DNA of 64,000 bases from Methylotuvimicrobium buryatense 5G (GCF_000341735.1 NZ_KB455575.1:2383802-2447801); one strand, 5' to 3'; counted from the first letter of the stretch, positions 43,322-52,623 are shown. The notes: generated from the sequence alone by a model not told the origin. Numbers and translations are program-made.

Positions 43322-44485
43322 ATGGCAGGCCGTAATCATTTGTATGTTCCAGGTCCAACAAACATTCCCGACGAAGTTCTCAGCGCGATGCATGTCCCCA
43401 GCGAAGACCATCGTTCGCCGATCTTCCCAGAGCTGTTCAAACCCTTGCTCGAAGACCTAAAAAAAGTCTTCAAAACCGAAACCGGTCATAGCTTCATTTT
43501 TCCGGCAACCGGAACCGCCGGATGGGAAATCGCTCTGACCAACACCTTGAGCCCTGGCGATAAAGTCCTGATTTACCGCTTCGGTCAATTCAGCCATCTC
43601 TGGGCTGCAATGGCTAAACGCCTGGGCTTTGAAGTCATTGTCATCGAAAGACCTTGGGGCGAAGGCATTCCGCTTGACGATCTCGAAGCGCGCCTAAAAG
43701 AAGACGGCCAACATGAAATCAAAGCCATTCTAGCCACGCACAACGAAACCGCGACCGGCGTCACCAGCGACATTGGCGGCGTTCGCAAAGCCATGGATGC
43801 CGCAGGACACCCTGCCTTATTGTTCGTCGACGGCGTCAGCTCGATCGCCAGTATCGATTTCCGCATGGACGAATGGGGCGTCGACGGCGCGATCAGCGGC
43901 TCGCAAAAAGGCTTCATGCTGCCCGCCGGCGCTGCCCTAGTCGCATTCAGCCAAAAAGCGATAGCCGCTTGCGATACCGCACAAAGCAGACGCGCCTTTC
44001 TCGACCTGAAAGACCAACTAGCCAGCAATAAAGACGGCTACACGCCATACACGCCATCGATACCGATGCTGTACGGCCTACGCAAAGCGCTGGATTTACT
44101 GCTTGCCGAAGGCTTGGAAAACGTATACGCACGCCATTACCGACTGGCCGAAGGCACGCGTAAAGCGATTGCCGCATGGGGCCTGGAACTGTGTGCGAAG
44201 CCCGGTTTCGAGTCGAATACCGTTTCGGCGGTCGTCGTTCCGGCCGGCAAAGACGCTCGCGATGTGATCGCCACAGCTTATAGTAAATACAATATTTCTC
44301 TGGGTGCAGGCTTGAACGAAGTGGCCGGCAAAGTGTTCCGCATCGGTCATGTCGGCGACATGAACGACGTCTCGATGCTAGGCGCCATCGCCGGCGTCGA
44401 AATGGCCCTACTCGATAACGGCTTCGATATCAAAGCCGGTAGCGGCGTTGCGGCAGCGATCGAATATTATCGCACTACCGCATAG
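43322..44485 (+). CDS. sga: Serine-glyoxylate aminotransferase
   Basis: 387 residues, class V PLP aminotransferase of the SgaA/AGT1 type. It transfers the amino group of serine to glyoxylate, giving hydroxypyruvate and glycine, the entry step of the serine cycle. Seen: NHLYVPGPTNIP at the N-terminus, ATGTAGWE, FVDGVSSIAS (PLP Asp) and SGSQKGFMLP (PLP Lys). GAGGCAATAAAC gives a ribosome site. An imperfect terminator follows at 44511. The next serine-cycle gene (hpr) is 8.8 kb away because pilus genes intervene. Confidence 0.95.
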   Translation: MAGRNHLYVPGPTNIPDEVLSAMHVPSEDHRSPIFPELFKPLLEDLKKVFKTETGHSFIFPATGTAGWEIALTNTLSPGDKVLIYRFGQFSHLWAAMAKRLGFEVIVIERPWGEGIPLDDLEARLKEDGQHEIKAILATHNETATGVTSDIGGVRKAMDAAGHPALLFVDGVSSIASIDFRMDEWGVDGAISGSQKGFMLPAGAALVAFSQKAIAACDTAQSRRAFLDLKDQLASNKDGYTPYTPSIPMLYGLRKALDLLLAEGLENVYARHYRLAEGTRKAIAAWGLELCAKPGFESNTVSAVVVPAGKDARDVIATAYSKYNISLGAGLNEVAGKVFRIGHVGDMNDVSMLGAIAGVEMALLDNGFDIKAGSGVAAAIEYYRTTA

Positions 44486-44510
44486 TTAGAATACGCTAAT
44501 CCGGCTAAAC

Positions 44511-44547
44511 CAAAAGGCATTCCGATTAACTTCGGGATGCCCTTTTG
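44511..44547 (+). terminator. Terminator candidate after sga
   Basis: CAAAAGGCATTCCGA pairs with TCGGGATGCCCTTTTG (one bulge), giving a stem whose distal side contributes the T run. 26 bp after the sga stop. Confidence 0.6.
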
Positions 44548-44741
44548 CGTTAATAACGCATCAAAAACCTAATCAACGTCGTTCATACCGGTAAATCGTC
44601 GATCTTCACAGACGGTGCGGAATGGACCTTCGAGTTAGCGCCCCACTTAAAACTGCGCACGTTCATAAAAAATATGTATTGCGCGCCCTGATGTTCTATA
44701 TTTGAATACTTCAACATCCAGAGCACAAGTCCGCATGAATT

Positions 44742-44967
44742 CAGCAATTCCCAGTTTGAGCAGTTTCGCCGATTTTAGGGTGCGGGGTATGCCGTCGAGG
44801 AACGCCGTAAACCCATCCATGGGGGCTTGGCGGCAGCTAAGCGCCAAGGATGGCGTGTATTAGGGCAATGCAGGAGCAATTGCCGAGGAGCAAAAACCTG
44901 TCCCGCTGCCGACATCCTCGCCAAACACACCCCACACCCTTTTTGATCTCCAAATTGGGAATTGCCG
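44742..44967. mobile_element. MITE family D, copy 3, with perfect 9-bp target duplication
   Basis: 226 bp with ends CAGCAATTCCC... / ...GGGAATTGCCG. GCATGAATT abuts both ends (44733-44741 and 44968-44976). Contains the shared core and an altered accessory module (AGCGCCAAGGATGGCGTGTA ... AGGAGCAAAAACCTGTCCCG). No gene is seen in the rest of the gap. Confidence 0.88.
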
Positions 44968-45107
44968 GCATGAATTCGACGATTGCACTTTTGAGCCGAA
45001 TCCAAGAGACAAAAAATAATAGTTAGCATTTTTTTAACAAGCTCTCATAAGCCTTATGCAATTTGTGCTACGGTCATATCCATACTAAGCAGGCAATTTT
45101 CATTTCT

Positions 45108-45686
45108 ATGGCTAAACCCATGCCGAAATATTCAAAAATCCATTATGGGTTTACCCTTATCGAGTTAATGATGACGATTGCCATCGGCGCAATCGTTTTG
45201 ACCCTGGCCGTGCCGAGTTTTAACACTGTCATCCGGAATGATCGATTAACGACCCGGACCAATGAACTGGTTGCCTCGCTCAATTTTGCTCGTAGCGAAG
45301 CCATAAAACGCGGGATCAGAGTTACCGCATGCAAAAGCCAAAACCCCAACGCTACGCCGCCTTCATGCACGACAAGCAATTCCGTTAACTGGTCGATTGG
45401 CTGGATAATCTTTACAGATCCGAATAATAACGCCACCTTCGATAGCAATACTGAAACCTTATTGAGAATTCAGGAAAACCCGCTCACCAATATTACGATG
45501 ACGGGCTCCCTAAATATTGCGAACTACATTTCTTTCGTTGCTTCCGGACAAAGTAGATTAACTAACGGTAACCACCAATCGGGCAATATTAAAGTGTGCG
45601 ACGACCGCACAGGCAACATCGGCGTCAATATAGCGCTTAATAATGCGGGAAGACTATTAACGCAACAAGAGATCGCCTGCCCATGA
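45108..45686 (+). CDS. fimT: Type IV pilus minor pilin, GspH/FimT family
   Basis: 192 residues from ATG 45108 (an ATG at 45120 and a longer frame from 45063 are alternatives). Class III signal: basic leader then G|FTLIELMMTIAIGAIVLTLA, cleaved by PilD with Glu5. The GspH-type globular domain follows (ARSEAIKRG, CDDRTGNIG near the end). FimT-like minor pilins prime pilus assembly and in some species bind DNA for transformation. First gene of a six-gene pilus operon; its stop overlaps the pilV start by 4 bp. Confidence 0.9.
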   Translation: MAKPMPKYSKIHYGFTLIELMMTIAIGAIVLTLAVPSFNTVIRNDRLTTRTNELVASLNFARSEAIKRGIRVTACKSQNPNATPPSCTTSNSVNWSIGWIIFTDPNNNATFDSNTETLLRIQENPLTNITMTGSLNIANYISFVASGQSRLTNGNHQSGNIKVCDDRTGNIGVNIALNNAGRLLTQQEIACP

Positions 45687-46216
45687 ACGTCCTGAAATTG
45701 ATTACCGCCAATCCGAAATCAAACAATGTCTCGGGCTTCACCTTGATTGAAGTCCTGGTTTCAATGATCGTTTTAGCGATCGGCTTGTTAGGGCTTGCCG
45801 GCATGCAAGCCGCCAGTCTCAAAAACAATCAAAGCGCCTTTTTCCGCAGTCAAGCCACCCAGCTTGCATACGACATGGCCGACCGAATGCGCGTTAACGG
45901 CACGGGCTTGTCGAACGGCAACTATAACAACCAAGGGGCGCCCAACAACCCGGCCGATTGCGAACTCAATTCATGCACCCCCGCGCAAATGGCCGGTTAC
46001 GATTTGGCGCGATGGAATACGGCGATAGCAGGGCAGCTACCGGGCGGCAGCGGCTGGGTCTGCATCGACAGTACTTCCGATGACGGAACGCCGGCGTCTC
46101 CGGCTTGCGACGGCAATGGCGAAGCCTATGCCGTCAAAATATGGTGGACCGATCGCCGCGAAGCGGAGCAGGAAGCCGACCGAATCGTTCGTTTTGTCAT
46201 GACATTCAGGCCTTGA
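45683..46216 (+). CDS. pilV: Minor pilin PilV
   Basis: 177 residues with prepilin motif SGFTLIEVLVSMIVLAIGLL and the PilV hallmark LAGMQAASLKNNQSAFFRSQATQL. The C-terminal region has paired cysteines (ADCELNSC, WVCIDST). Part of the PilV-PilW-PilX-PilY1 tip complex. Coupled to fimT by overlap. A chimeric E/D mobile element fills the 243-bp gap to pilW, an unusual break in this otherwise tight gene order. Confidence 0.9.
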   Translation: MNVLKLITANPKSNNVSGFTLIEVLVSMIVLAIGLLGLAGMQAASLKNNQSAFFRSQATQLAYDMADRMRVNGTGLSNGNYNNQGAPNNPADCELNSCTPAQMAGYDLARWNTAIAGQLPGGSGWVCIDSTSDDGTPASPACDGNGEAYAVKIWWTDRREAEQEADRIVRFVMTFRP

Positions 46217-46228
46217 TTTATGTTACTT

Positions 46229-46446
46229 AGGAATAGACACAAAATAACTTCTACTAATAGTAGGCTTTGTGGTGGTTCGGCAGCAATTCCCAATTTGGAG
46301 ATCAAAAGGGTGTGGGGTATGCTTGGCGAGGATGTCGGCAGCGGGACAGATTTTGCAGTAGCAAAAATCTGCCCTGCCGCCGACACCTGTCAATCGAACC
46401 ACCACCCCCTTCCAACAGTTGTCTAAGTTATTTCATGCTCGTTCAT
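46229..46446. mobile_element. Chimeric MITE: family E arms enclosing a family D arm and core
   Basis: Left arm AGGAATAGACACAAAATAAC ... GGTTCGG is family E. At 46281 it switches to an intact family D terminus (CAGCAATTCCCAATTTGGAG) running inward to the core and accessory module (CAGATTTTGCAGTAGCAAAA), then returns to the E right arm ending ...TTATTTCATGCTCGTTCAT. It interrupts the pilV-pilW gap. Confidence 0.8.
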
Positions 46447-46459
46447 TAGGGGCGCTACG

Positions 46460-47554
46460 ATGACCGACCGAGACCGATCGCCCAAGCATCCGACGTCGAA
46501 AATGCTGTCAACACAGCGAAAGCAACCCGCACCACTCATTTACCGCCAATCAGGCATGACCCTAGTCGAAATCATGATTTCGCTATTGATCGGCGCGTTT
46601 TTGCTAGGCGGCGTCTTGCAAATATTTACCAACACCAAACAAACCTATCGCATGCAGGAAGGCCTGTCGAGGATGCAGGAAAACGCGCGTTTTGCGCTTG
46701 ACACGCTCAATCACGATTTACGTATGGCGGGATATCAAGGCTGTACAGTCGTTTCTCCGAACGTAATTATCGACCCTAAAAGCCCGAATCCGAACCCCGC
46801 CCCTGCCAGCTTAGCCTTGGGAACCATGATAACGATCAGCGGCAACGACAACATTGCCAACAATTGGAATTCGAGCGCCTGCGGCAATGCCAACGCCTGC
46901 ATCGCAGGGTCCGACGCCATAACGATTACTTTCGGCGGTACCTGCGGGGGCGCATTGCCGGAAAAAGCTTCCACGGCCCAAATTCATATCAATGCCGGCA
47001 ATACTTGCGATTTTAATCAGTATGATATCGTCATGGTTTCCGACTGTTCCGCCGCGGATATCTTTATCGCGACCAGCGCCTCTTCCTCGGCAGGAAAGCA
47101 AAACTTGGCGCATGCCAACAATCAAAATACCGACAATAAACTAAGCAAGATTTACGACGAAGGCGCCGAAGTCTTTCGATTCAACTCTTATACCTACTTT
47201 CTTCGAAGCGGCGCAGGGGGACAGCCCGCGCTATGGCGTTTGGACAACAGCCGAGCCGTACAAACCGGAGTCAATCCCATTGAAATGATCGACGGCATCG
47301 AAAACATGCAAATACTCTACGGCGAGGATACGACTCAAGACAGAGTCGCGAACCGCTATGTGACAGCCAATAATGTCGGCAATTGGGCGAATGTCGTAAG
47401 CGCACGAGCTAGCCTGCTGGCCCGGAGCCTTAACGACAACATAACTTCGCGGCCACAGACCTACACCTTCAACGGCGCCACCGTCACGCCGGCAGACCGG
47501 CGAGTGCGGCAGGTTTTCACGACCACTATCGCAGTCCGCAATCGCTTACCTTGA
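46460..47554 (+). CDS. pilW: Minor pilin PilW
   Basis: 364 residues. Leader of about 34 residues, then prepilin motif SGMTLVEIMISLLIGAFLLG with Glu5 and the conserved ITNTKQTYRMQEGLSRMQENARFAL-like region. A cysteine-rich middle (QGCTVVSP, CGNANACIAG, CDFNQYD) and a C-terminal IEMIDGIENMQILYGED motif complete the PilW profile. It belongs to the priming/tip complex. The N-terminal leader is longer than usual; a start nearer the motif cannot be excluded. Confidence 0.88.
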   Translation: MTDRDRSPKHPTSKMLSTQRKQPAPLIYRQSGMTLVEIMISLLIGAFLLGGVLQIFTNTKQTYRMQEGLSRMQENARFALDTLNHDLRMAGYQGCTVVSPNVIIDPKSPNPNPAPASLALGTMITISGNDNIANNWNSSACGNANACIAGSDAITITFGGTCGGALPEKASTAQIHINAGNTCDFNQYDIVMVSDCSAADIFIATSASSSAGKQNLAHANNQNTDNKLSKIYDEGAEVFRFNSYTYFLRSGAGGQPALWRLDNSRAVQTGVNPIEMIDGIENMQILYGEDTTQDRVANRYVTANNVGNWANVVSARASLLARSLNDNITSRPQTYTFNGATVTPADRRVRQVFTTTIAVRNRLP

Positions 47555-47568
47555 CGAGTATCTAACTT

Positions 47569-48066
47569 ATGAAACACCCCCATTCGTTAGCACGGCAAAC
47601 CGGCTCGGTACTAATCACTAGCCTTATAATGCTATTGCTACTAACACTAGCCGCCACCACTTCGATGCAAGTCACCAGCCTCGAGGAACGCATGGCCGGC
47701 AACATGCGCAACCGCAATCTTGCATTTCAGGCCGCCGAATCCGCACTGAGGGCCGGCGAAAACCTCTTGACGCAGGCAGCGCTACCCGACTTCACCAGCA
47801 CCGGCGATAACGGCCTGTATGCGCAAGACGGCGCTCCTCCCGGCGCGTATGACGATTGGACTAACAATACGACGGAATTTTCAGGCACGATCGGTCAAGT
47901 GGCCGCCGCGCCCCGTTATGTGATACAGCGCATGGCGGAAGTCGAAAGCGGCACAAGCCTGGATGCCGGGGAATACGGGCAAAGCGAAATGTACCGCATC
48001 ACTGCGCGCGGCGTCGGCGGAACGGAAACGGCGGTCGTCGTTTTACAATCGACTTACAAACGTTGA
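47569..48066 (+). CDS. pilX: Minor pilin PilX
   Basis: 165 residues. N-terminal QTGSVLITSLIMLLLLTLAA is a PilX-type transmembrane segment with a variant cleavage region (G|SVLITS lacks the Glu5), as is common in PilX. SLEERMAGNMRNRNLAFQAA and ESALRAGE are conserved PilX signatures. It follows pilW by 14 bp. After its stop a heptad repeat tract and REP-like palindromes separate it from pilY1. Confidence 0.88.
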   Translation: MKHPHSLARQTGSVLITSLIMLLLLTLAATTSMQVTSLEERMAGNMRNRNLAFQAAESALRAGENLLTQAALPDFTSTGDNGLYAQDGAPPGAYDDWTNNTTEFSGTIGQVAAAPRYVIQRMAEVESGTSLDAGEYGQSEMYRITARGVGGTETAVVVLQSTYKR

Positions 48067-48071
48067 AAGTT

Positions 48072-48113
48072 TGGTTAGCGGTTAACGGTAAGCCGTTAGC
48101 AGAAAGCCGGTAT
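48072..48113. repeat. Heptanucleotide tandem tract 6 (5-6 diverged units)
   Basis: TGGTTAG, CGGTTAA, CGGTAAG, CCGTTAG, CAGAAAG, CCGGTAT in one phase, beginning 5 bp after the pilX stop codon. Same heptad family as the long tracts. Confidence 0.75.
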
Positions 48114-48164
48114 AGGGGAACGTGGATTTGCATGCTATAGGCCATGGGGCTATTGATATTCTGT

Positions 48165-48235
48165 AAGGTACGCATCGCGTATCTTTTTGGGGCGATAACT
48201 CGCAACCCCCGGGAAATGGTACGCGATGCGTACCT
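48165..48235. repeat. Pair of GTACGCATCGCGTA palindromes upstream of pilY1
   Basis: GGTACGCATCGCGTATC and GGTACGCGATGCGTACC are inverted relative to one another, forming a large potential hairpin in the pilX-pilY1 gap. A similar pair is at 54372-54458. Confidence 0.65.
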
Positions 48236-48287
48236 ACGAAATTTTTATTTAGACAGGTCTTGTCTTTACAAGGCAGGGAAAAGCATC

Positions 48288-51200
48288 ATGAACATTTCGA
48301 TTGGTATTGACAAAAATTCTTTGTTGTATTGGGCATTGGGGCTTTCAGTCGGCGTGCTTTTGTCGCTGCCTACCCGAGCGGATTTGGACCTTGCGCAAAC
48401 GCCGTTATTTCTAACGCCTAGTGTCGACCCGAATATTATGTTCATCATCGACGATTCGGGGTCGATGCATTATGAGGTGACGCCGGATGAAGAGTTTCGA
48501 TTCGGTTCGTTCACTGAAAACACGCGATGGGTTTATCCGCGCGTCGCTAACGTATACGGTTCGGGAGACTACAACAGTAATGTCGCAACTGTCGACAACC
48601 ATGTATTTAATGCACGGGCGCGTTCTCCGCAAATCAATAAAACGTATTACGATCCCGCAGTGACTTACTCGCCTTGGATTAAAGCGGATAATTCTCTTTA
48701 TCCACCAGCCAACCCCGAAGCGGCTTATCATAATCCCGAGAATACCGCCCGAGGCTACCGAAATCTTACCGTTGATAACACAAATACGGACACGGGCGGA
48801 CCGGTCAATTCGTCGCTAAATCGTTGGCGAACTTGTACCGGGCCCTCTTCGGGGCAATGCTCGACACAAACAAGCAATAAAACATTCTATCCGGCTACCT
48901 ATTTTTGGTATAACGGAGGCGATGCTTGGAATTTGGCTAATTTTGACGGACCTTTCGAAATCAAAGCCGCCACATCCGAGTACAGCGGACATGGCCGCGA
49001 AAATAGAACCGACTGTACAGGAGGTATTTGTTCTTATGCTCAAGAAATTCAGAATTTCGCCAATTGGTATACATATCACCGTTCGAGAGTTCTTGCAGCC
49101 CGAGCAGGTATCGGCAAAGCCTTTGCCCAACAGGGCGAAGCCATGCGTGTCGGTTTCGGAGCCATCAATAAAAGCTCGAGCAGCATCGATAATGTTAGCA
49201 CGAATACCATTATTCGCGGCGTCCGGCCTTTTACCGGCAGCGATCGCGAACAATTCTTTACGGATCTATACACCCTCGATATCCCGGATTCCGCTACCCC
49301 TTTAAGAAGAGCGCTCGACTCGGCAGGTCAATATTATAGCCGTAGCGATAATCGCGGACCTTGGGGCGCTAACCCCGGTCAAAACGATTCGACTACTCAT
49401 TTAGAATGCCGGCATAGCTATACCATTCTAATGACAGACGGCTATTGGAACGATGCGCAAGCAGGAACAGCCGCCGCACGGTCGAATAATGACGGGACTA
49501 ATGGCCCGACAATTTCAGGCCCGGATGGGAATACCTTTACTTATTCGGCCGTATCTCCGTTCACGGACAATCGCAGTAATACTTTAGCCGATGTTGCAAT
49601 GTATTATTGGAAAAACGATTTACGGACGAATATACCTAATCTAGTACCTACTTCAGCGATAAATCCAGCATTTTGGCAGCACATGGTAACTTTTGGCGTG
49701 GGTTTCGGTGTAGAAGGAACGATTAGTGCCAGCGATGCTTTTGATGCCATCAATACCGGCGCAACGATCAATTGGCCGGCGCCTTCGACATCGGGTACTA
49801 CAGAAAACGTCGACGATCTGCTTCATGCCGCAATCAACAGCCGCGGCGGTTTCTTCAGCGCAGCCGATCCGAATACCTTTGCCAATGAACTGAGTAATAC
49901 ATTACGCGCGATCGTAGGACGCACCGAAGGCTCGTCCGCTTCTGTCGCGACCAACTCGACCCGCCTGGATACCAATACCGTCGTTTATCAAGCTAAGTTC
50001 GACAGCCGCGATTGGACCGGTCAGTTTTTGGCTTACGCGATCAACGCCGACGGCAGCCTGGCGGCAACACCCGCCTGGGATGCCGGTCAAAATGTGACGA
50101 CTCAGGGCTCGATCGGACGCTCGATTTTCGGTTACAACCCGACTGCAACGCCCTTTAAAGGGATCAATTTTTTTCATAACAATCTCAATGCCGCCCAACA
50201 AGCGCTATTGACCGAAGCGCAATTGAACTATGTACGCGGCATTCAAACCAACGAACTTCAGAACGGAGGCACTTTTCGCAACCGTATCGGCACCAATCGC
50301 CTGATGGGCGACTTAGTCAACTCCGATCCTTGGTTTATCGGCGATATCAATTTCGGTTACCATTTGCTGCCCGGAACGGAGGGCAGTGCTTATTCGAATT
50401 ATCGGAATAGCGCCGCATACAAAGCCAGAACGCCGCTGGTCGCCATCGGCGGCAACGGCGGCATGCTGCATGTTTTCAATGCCACTATCACCGGCACCGG
50501 TGCGGGTACCGAGGTATTCGCCTATGTCCCCCATGCGGTTCTGCCCAAACTCGCCTCGCTTACCGATCCGAATTATAGCCATCAATATTTTGTCGACGGC
50601 TCGCCGGTTGCCGGCGACGCTTATATCGATGCCAACGGCGATAATAACAAGGAGTGGCGTACCGTTCTGATCGGCACTTTAGGCGCCGGCGGTAAGGGCA
50701 TTTTTGCACTGGACGCGACATTCCTCGACCCGGGCGACAGTAGTTATGCCACAGCGGAAAACAGTTTTTTACCGCAACGGGTCATGTGGGAAATCAATAC
50801 GACAACCGCACCGAACGCAACGGATTTAACCAATGTCTTGACCGGCAGCAATCCACGCTTCGGGTTTGCCGATTATCTCGGATTTACCTTAGGGCAAGCG
50901 TCAATCGTCCGCATGGCCAACGGCAAGTTCGCCGCCGTATTCGGCAACGGCTACAATAGCGCGAGCCATCAAGCGGTGTTGTACATCGTCGATCTCGAAA
51001 CCGGCGCACTCATCAAATCATTGAACACAGGCGTCGGCAGTGCCGGCAACCCAAACGGCCTATCGACACCCATCGCTATCGATGCCAACGGCGACCGCAT
51101 TGTCGATGCGATTTATGCGGGCGACTTACACGGCAACCTGTGGAAATTCGATGTCAGCAGCAGCAATACAGGACAATGGGATTTCGGTTTTAAACAAGGC

Positions 51201-52067
51201 AACACACCCAAACCGTTGTTCGTTGCCAGAGACAGCAATGGCGTCAGACAAGCGATTACCGCAAAACCACAAGCCGGCAAACATCCATCTAGCGGGGTCA
51301 TGGTCTATTTCGGTAGCGGTAAGTATTTTGAAACCGGAGACAATTCGGCCATCGACCCGCAGCCGCAGACCTTTTACGGAATTCAAGACGAATGCGTAAA
51401 ACTTGCCGGCAGCAATATAACTTGCAGCACCGGCGATCCGGGCATTACTCGCGCCAACGATTTAGTACAGCAATCGATCATTGCCGAGGACGTATTCGGC
51501 GATTTCGATATCAGAGTAACCTCTCACTGCGTCGACCCGCTTTTGGCTATCGACAATACCAACTGCAACGGGATAAGCATGATTAATTATCTTGGCTCGA
51601 AGCAGGGCTGGTACATGGATCTCGTATTTCCTGCCGTGTCTCCCGATGGCGAGCGCGTGATCAGTCAGGCTTTGTTGCGCGGCGGACGAATCATATTCGT
51701 TACCTTGATACCAGACCCTGAACCGTGCGGTTATGGCGGAACTAGCTGGTTAATGGAACTGGACGCCTTAACCGGTAATCGTTTAGTTAGCACGCCGTTC
51801 GATTTGACCGGTAGCGACACCATCGATGAGAGCGATATGCTCGCAGGCGTCATCGATACCAATGATGACAATTTAATCGACGAAGACGACTCTCCGATGG
51901 CCGTATCCGGTAAAAAATCCAAAGTCGGTATCATTAAAACACCCGGGGTCGTGGGCGCCGGCGAAGTCGAGTATAAATATACCAGCGGCTCGACCGGTGA
52001 AATGGAAACGACCTTGGAGTCGGTCGAAGGCGGCGCCGGAAGACAATCCTGGCGTCAATTACGTTGA
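48288..52067 (+). CDS. pilY1: PilY1-type pilus tip adhesin
   Basis: 1259 residues from ATG 48288, preceded by AAGGCAGGGAAAAG; a longer frame from 48144 lacks signal-like sequence. Signal peptide ends near TRA. The N-terminal half carries a vWA-like domain with MIDAS motif DDSGSM (about 57-62). The C-terminal half is a PilC/PilY1 beta-propeller with a calcium site in DANGDRIVDAIYAGDLHGNL. A further acidic EF-hand-like stretch lies near the end (DTNDDNLIDEDD). PilY1 caps the minor-pilin complex and mediates adhesion, mechanosensing and pilus extension. Length is typical (1100-1300). Confidence 0.93.
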   Translation: MNISIGIDKNSLLYWALGLSVGVLLSLPTRADLDLAQTPLFLTPSVDPNIMFIIDDSGSMHYEVTPDEEFRFGSFTENTRWVYPRVANVYGSGDYNSNVATVDNHVFNARARSPQINKTYYDPAVTYSPWIKADNSLYPPANPEAAYHNPENTARGYRNLTVDNTNTDTGGPVNSSLNRWRTCTGPSSGQCSTQTSNKTFYPATYFWYNGGDAWNLANFDGPFEIKAATSEYSGHGRENRTDCTGGICSYAQEIQNFANWYTYHRSRVLAARAGIGKAFAQQGEAMRVGFGAINKSSSSIDNVSTNTIIRGVRPFTGSDREQFFTDLYTLDIPDSATPLRRALDSAGQYYSRSDNRGPWGANPGQNDSTTHLECRHSYTILMTDGYWNDAQAGTAAARSNNDGTNGPTISGPDGNTFTYSAVSPFTDNRSNTLADVAMYYWKNDLRTNIPNLVPTSAINPAFWQHMVTFGVGFGVEGTISASDAFDAINTGATINWPAPSTSGTTENVDDLLHAAINSRGGFFSAADPNTFANELSNTLRAIVGRTEGSSASVATNSTRLDTNTVVYQAKFDSRDWTGQFLAYAINADGSLAATPAWDAGQNVTTQGSIGRSIFGYNPTATPFKGINFFHNNLNAAQQALLTEAQLNYVRGIQTNELQNGGTFRNRIGTNRLMGDLVNSDPWFIGDINFGYHLLPGTEGSAYSNYRNSAAYKARTPLVAIGGNGGMLHVFNATITGTGAGTEVFAYVPHAVLPKLASLTDPNYSHQYFVDGSPVAGDAYIDANGDNNKEWRTVLIGTLGAGGKGIFALDATFLDPGDSSYATAENSFLPQRVMWEINTTTAPNATDLTNVLTGSNPRFGFADYLGFTLGQASIVRMANGKFAAVFGNGYNSASHQAVLYIVDLETGALIKSLNTGVGSAGNPNGLSTPIAIDANGDRIVDAIYAGDLHGNLWKFDVSSSNTGQWDFGFKQGNTPKPLFVARDSNGVRQAITAKPQAGKHPSSGVMVYFGSGKYFETGDNSAIDPQPQTFYGIQDECVKLAGSNITCSTGDPGITRANDLVQQSIIAEDVFGDFDIRVTSHCVDPLLAIDNTNCNGISMINYLGSKQGWYMDLVFPAVSPDGERVISQALLRGGRIIFVTLIPDPEPCGYGGTSWLMELDALTGNRLVSTPFDLTGSDTIDESDMLAGVIDTNDDNLIDEDDSPMAVSGKKSKVGIIKTPGVVGAGEVEYKYTSGSTGEMETTLESVEGGAGRQSWRQLR

Positions 52068-52099
52068 CAGTTACCGAGACAACGGAGCAATACAATACA

Positions 52100-52528
52100 A
52101 TGAAAGCTGAAAGGGGTTTTACGCTGATAGAACTAATGATAGCCGTTGCCGTAGTGGGGATTCTCGCCGGTATCGCTTACCCTTCCTATCAAGATAGTAT
52201 TAGAAAATCGCGCCGCGCCGATGCCAAAGGCGCGTTGATGGGATTGGCGAATGCGATGGAACGGCATTTTACCGAAACGAATAGTTATGTAGGCGCTGCC
52301 GGCACTGATGCAACCCCGGCAAATACCGGTGCTCCCAGGATTTATAGCATTCCCGGTCAGACCGCGACTTTTTACACGATAACCATTAGCGCTGCTGCGG
52401 CAGCTACTTTTACGGTACAAGCAGTGCCGACCGGCGCACAAAACGATCCCCGCTGCGGAACCTTAACGCTTGCGCATACGGGGGCGCGGGGCATTACGGG
52501 AACCGGATCGGTGGCGGAATGCTGGTAA
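52100..52528 (+). CDS. pilE: Type IV pilin-like protein PilE
   Basis: 142 residues from ATG 52100, giving the short leader MKAERG before G|FTLIELMIAVAVVGILAGIA; the longer in-frame start overlaps pilY1. PilE-type minor pilin features: SYQDSIRKSRRADAKGALMG, AMERHFTETNSY and a C-terminal disulphide pair (DPRCGTL, AECW). Last gene of the fimT-pilV-pilW-pilX-pilY1-pilE operon, 32 bp after pilY1. Confidence 0.9.
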   Translation: MKAERGFTLIELMIAVAVVGILAGIAYPSYQDSIRKSRRADAKGALMGLANAMERHFTETNSYVGAAGTDATPANTGAPRIYSIPGQTATFYTITISAAAAATFTVQAVPTGAQNDPRCGTLTLAHTGARGITGTGSVAECW

Positions 52529-52623
52529 CAGAGGCGATTTTTCCGGTAATGTATTCCTACGCTGGAGCGATGGGAACGTGGATCAAGTCATTCCGGCATC
52601 GGCGTAGTTTTTATATTTTCAAC

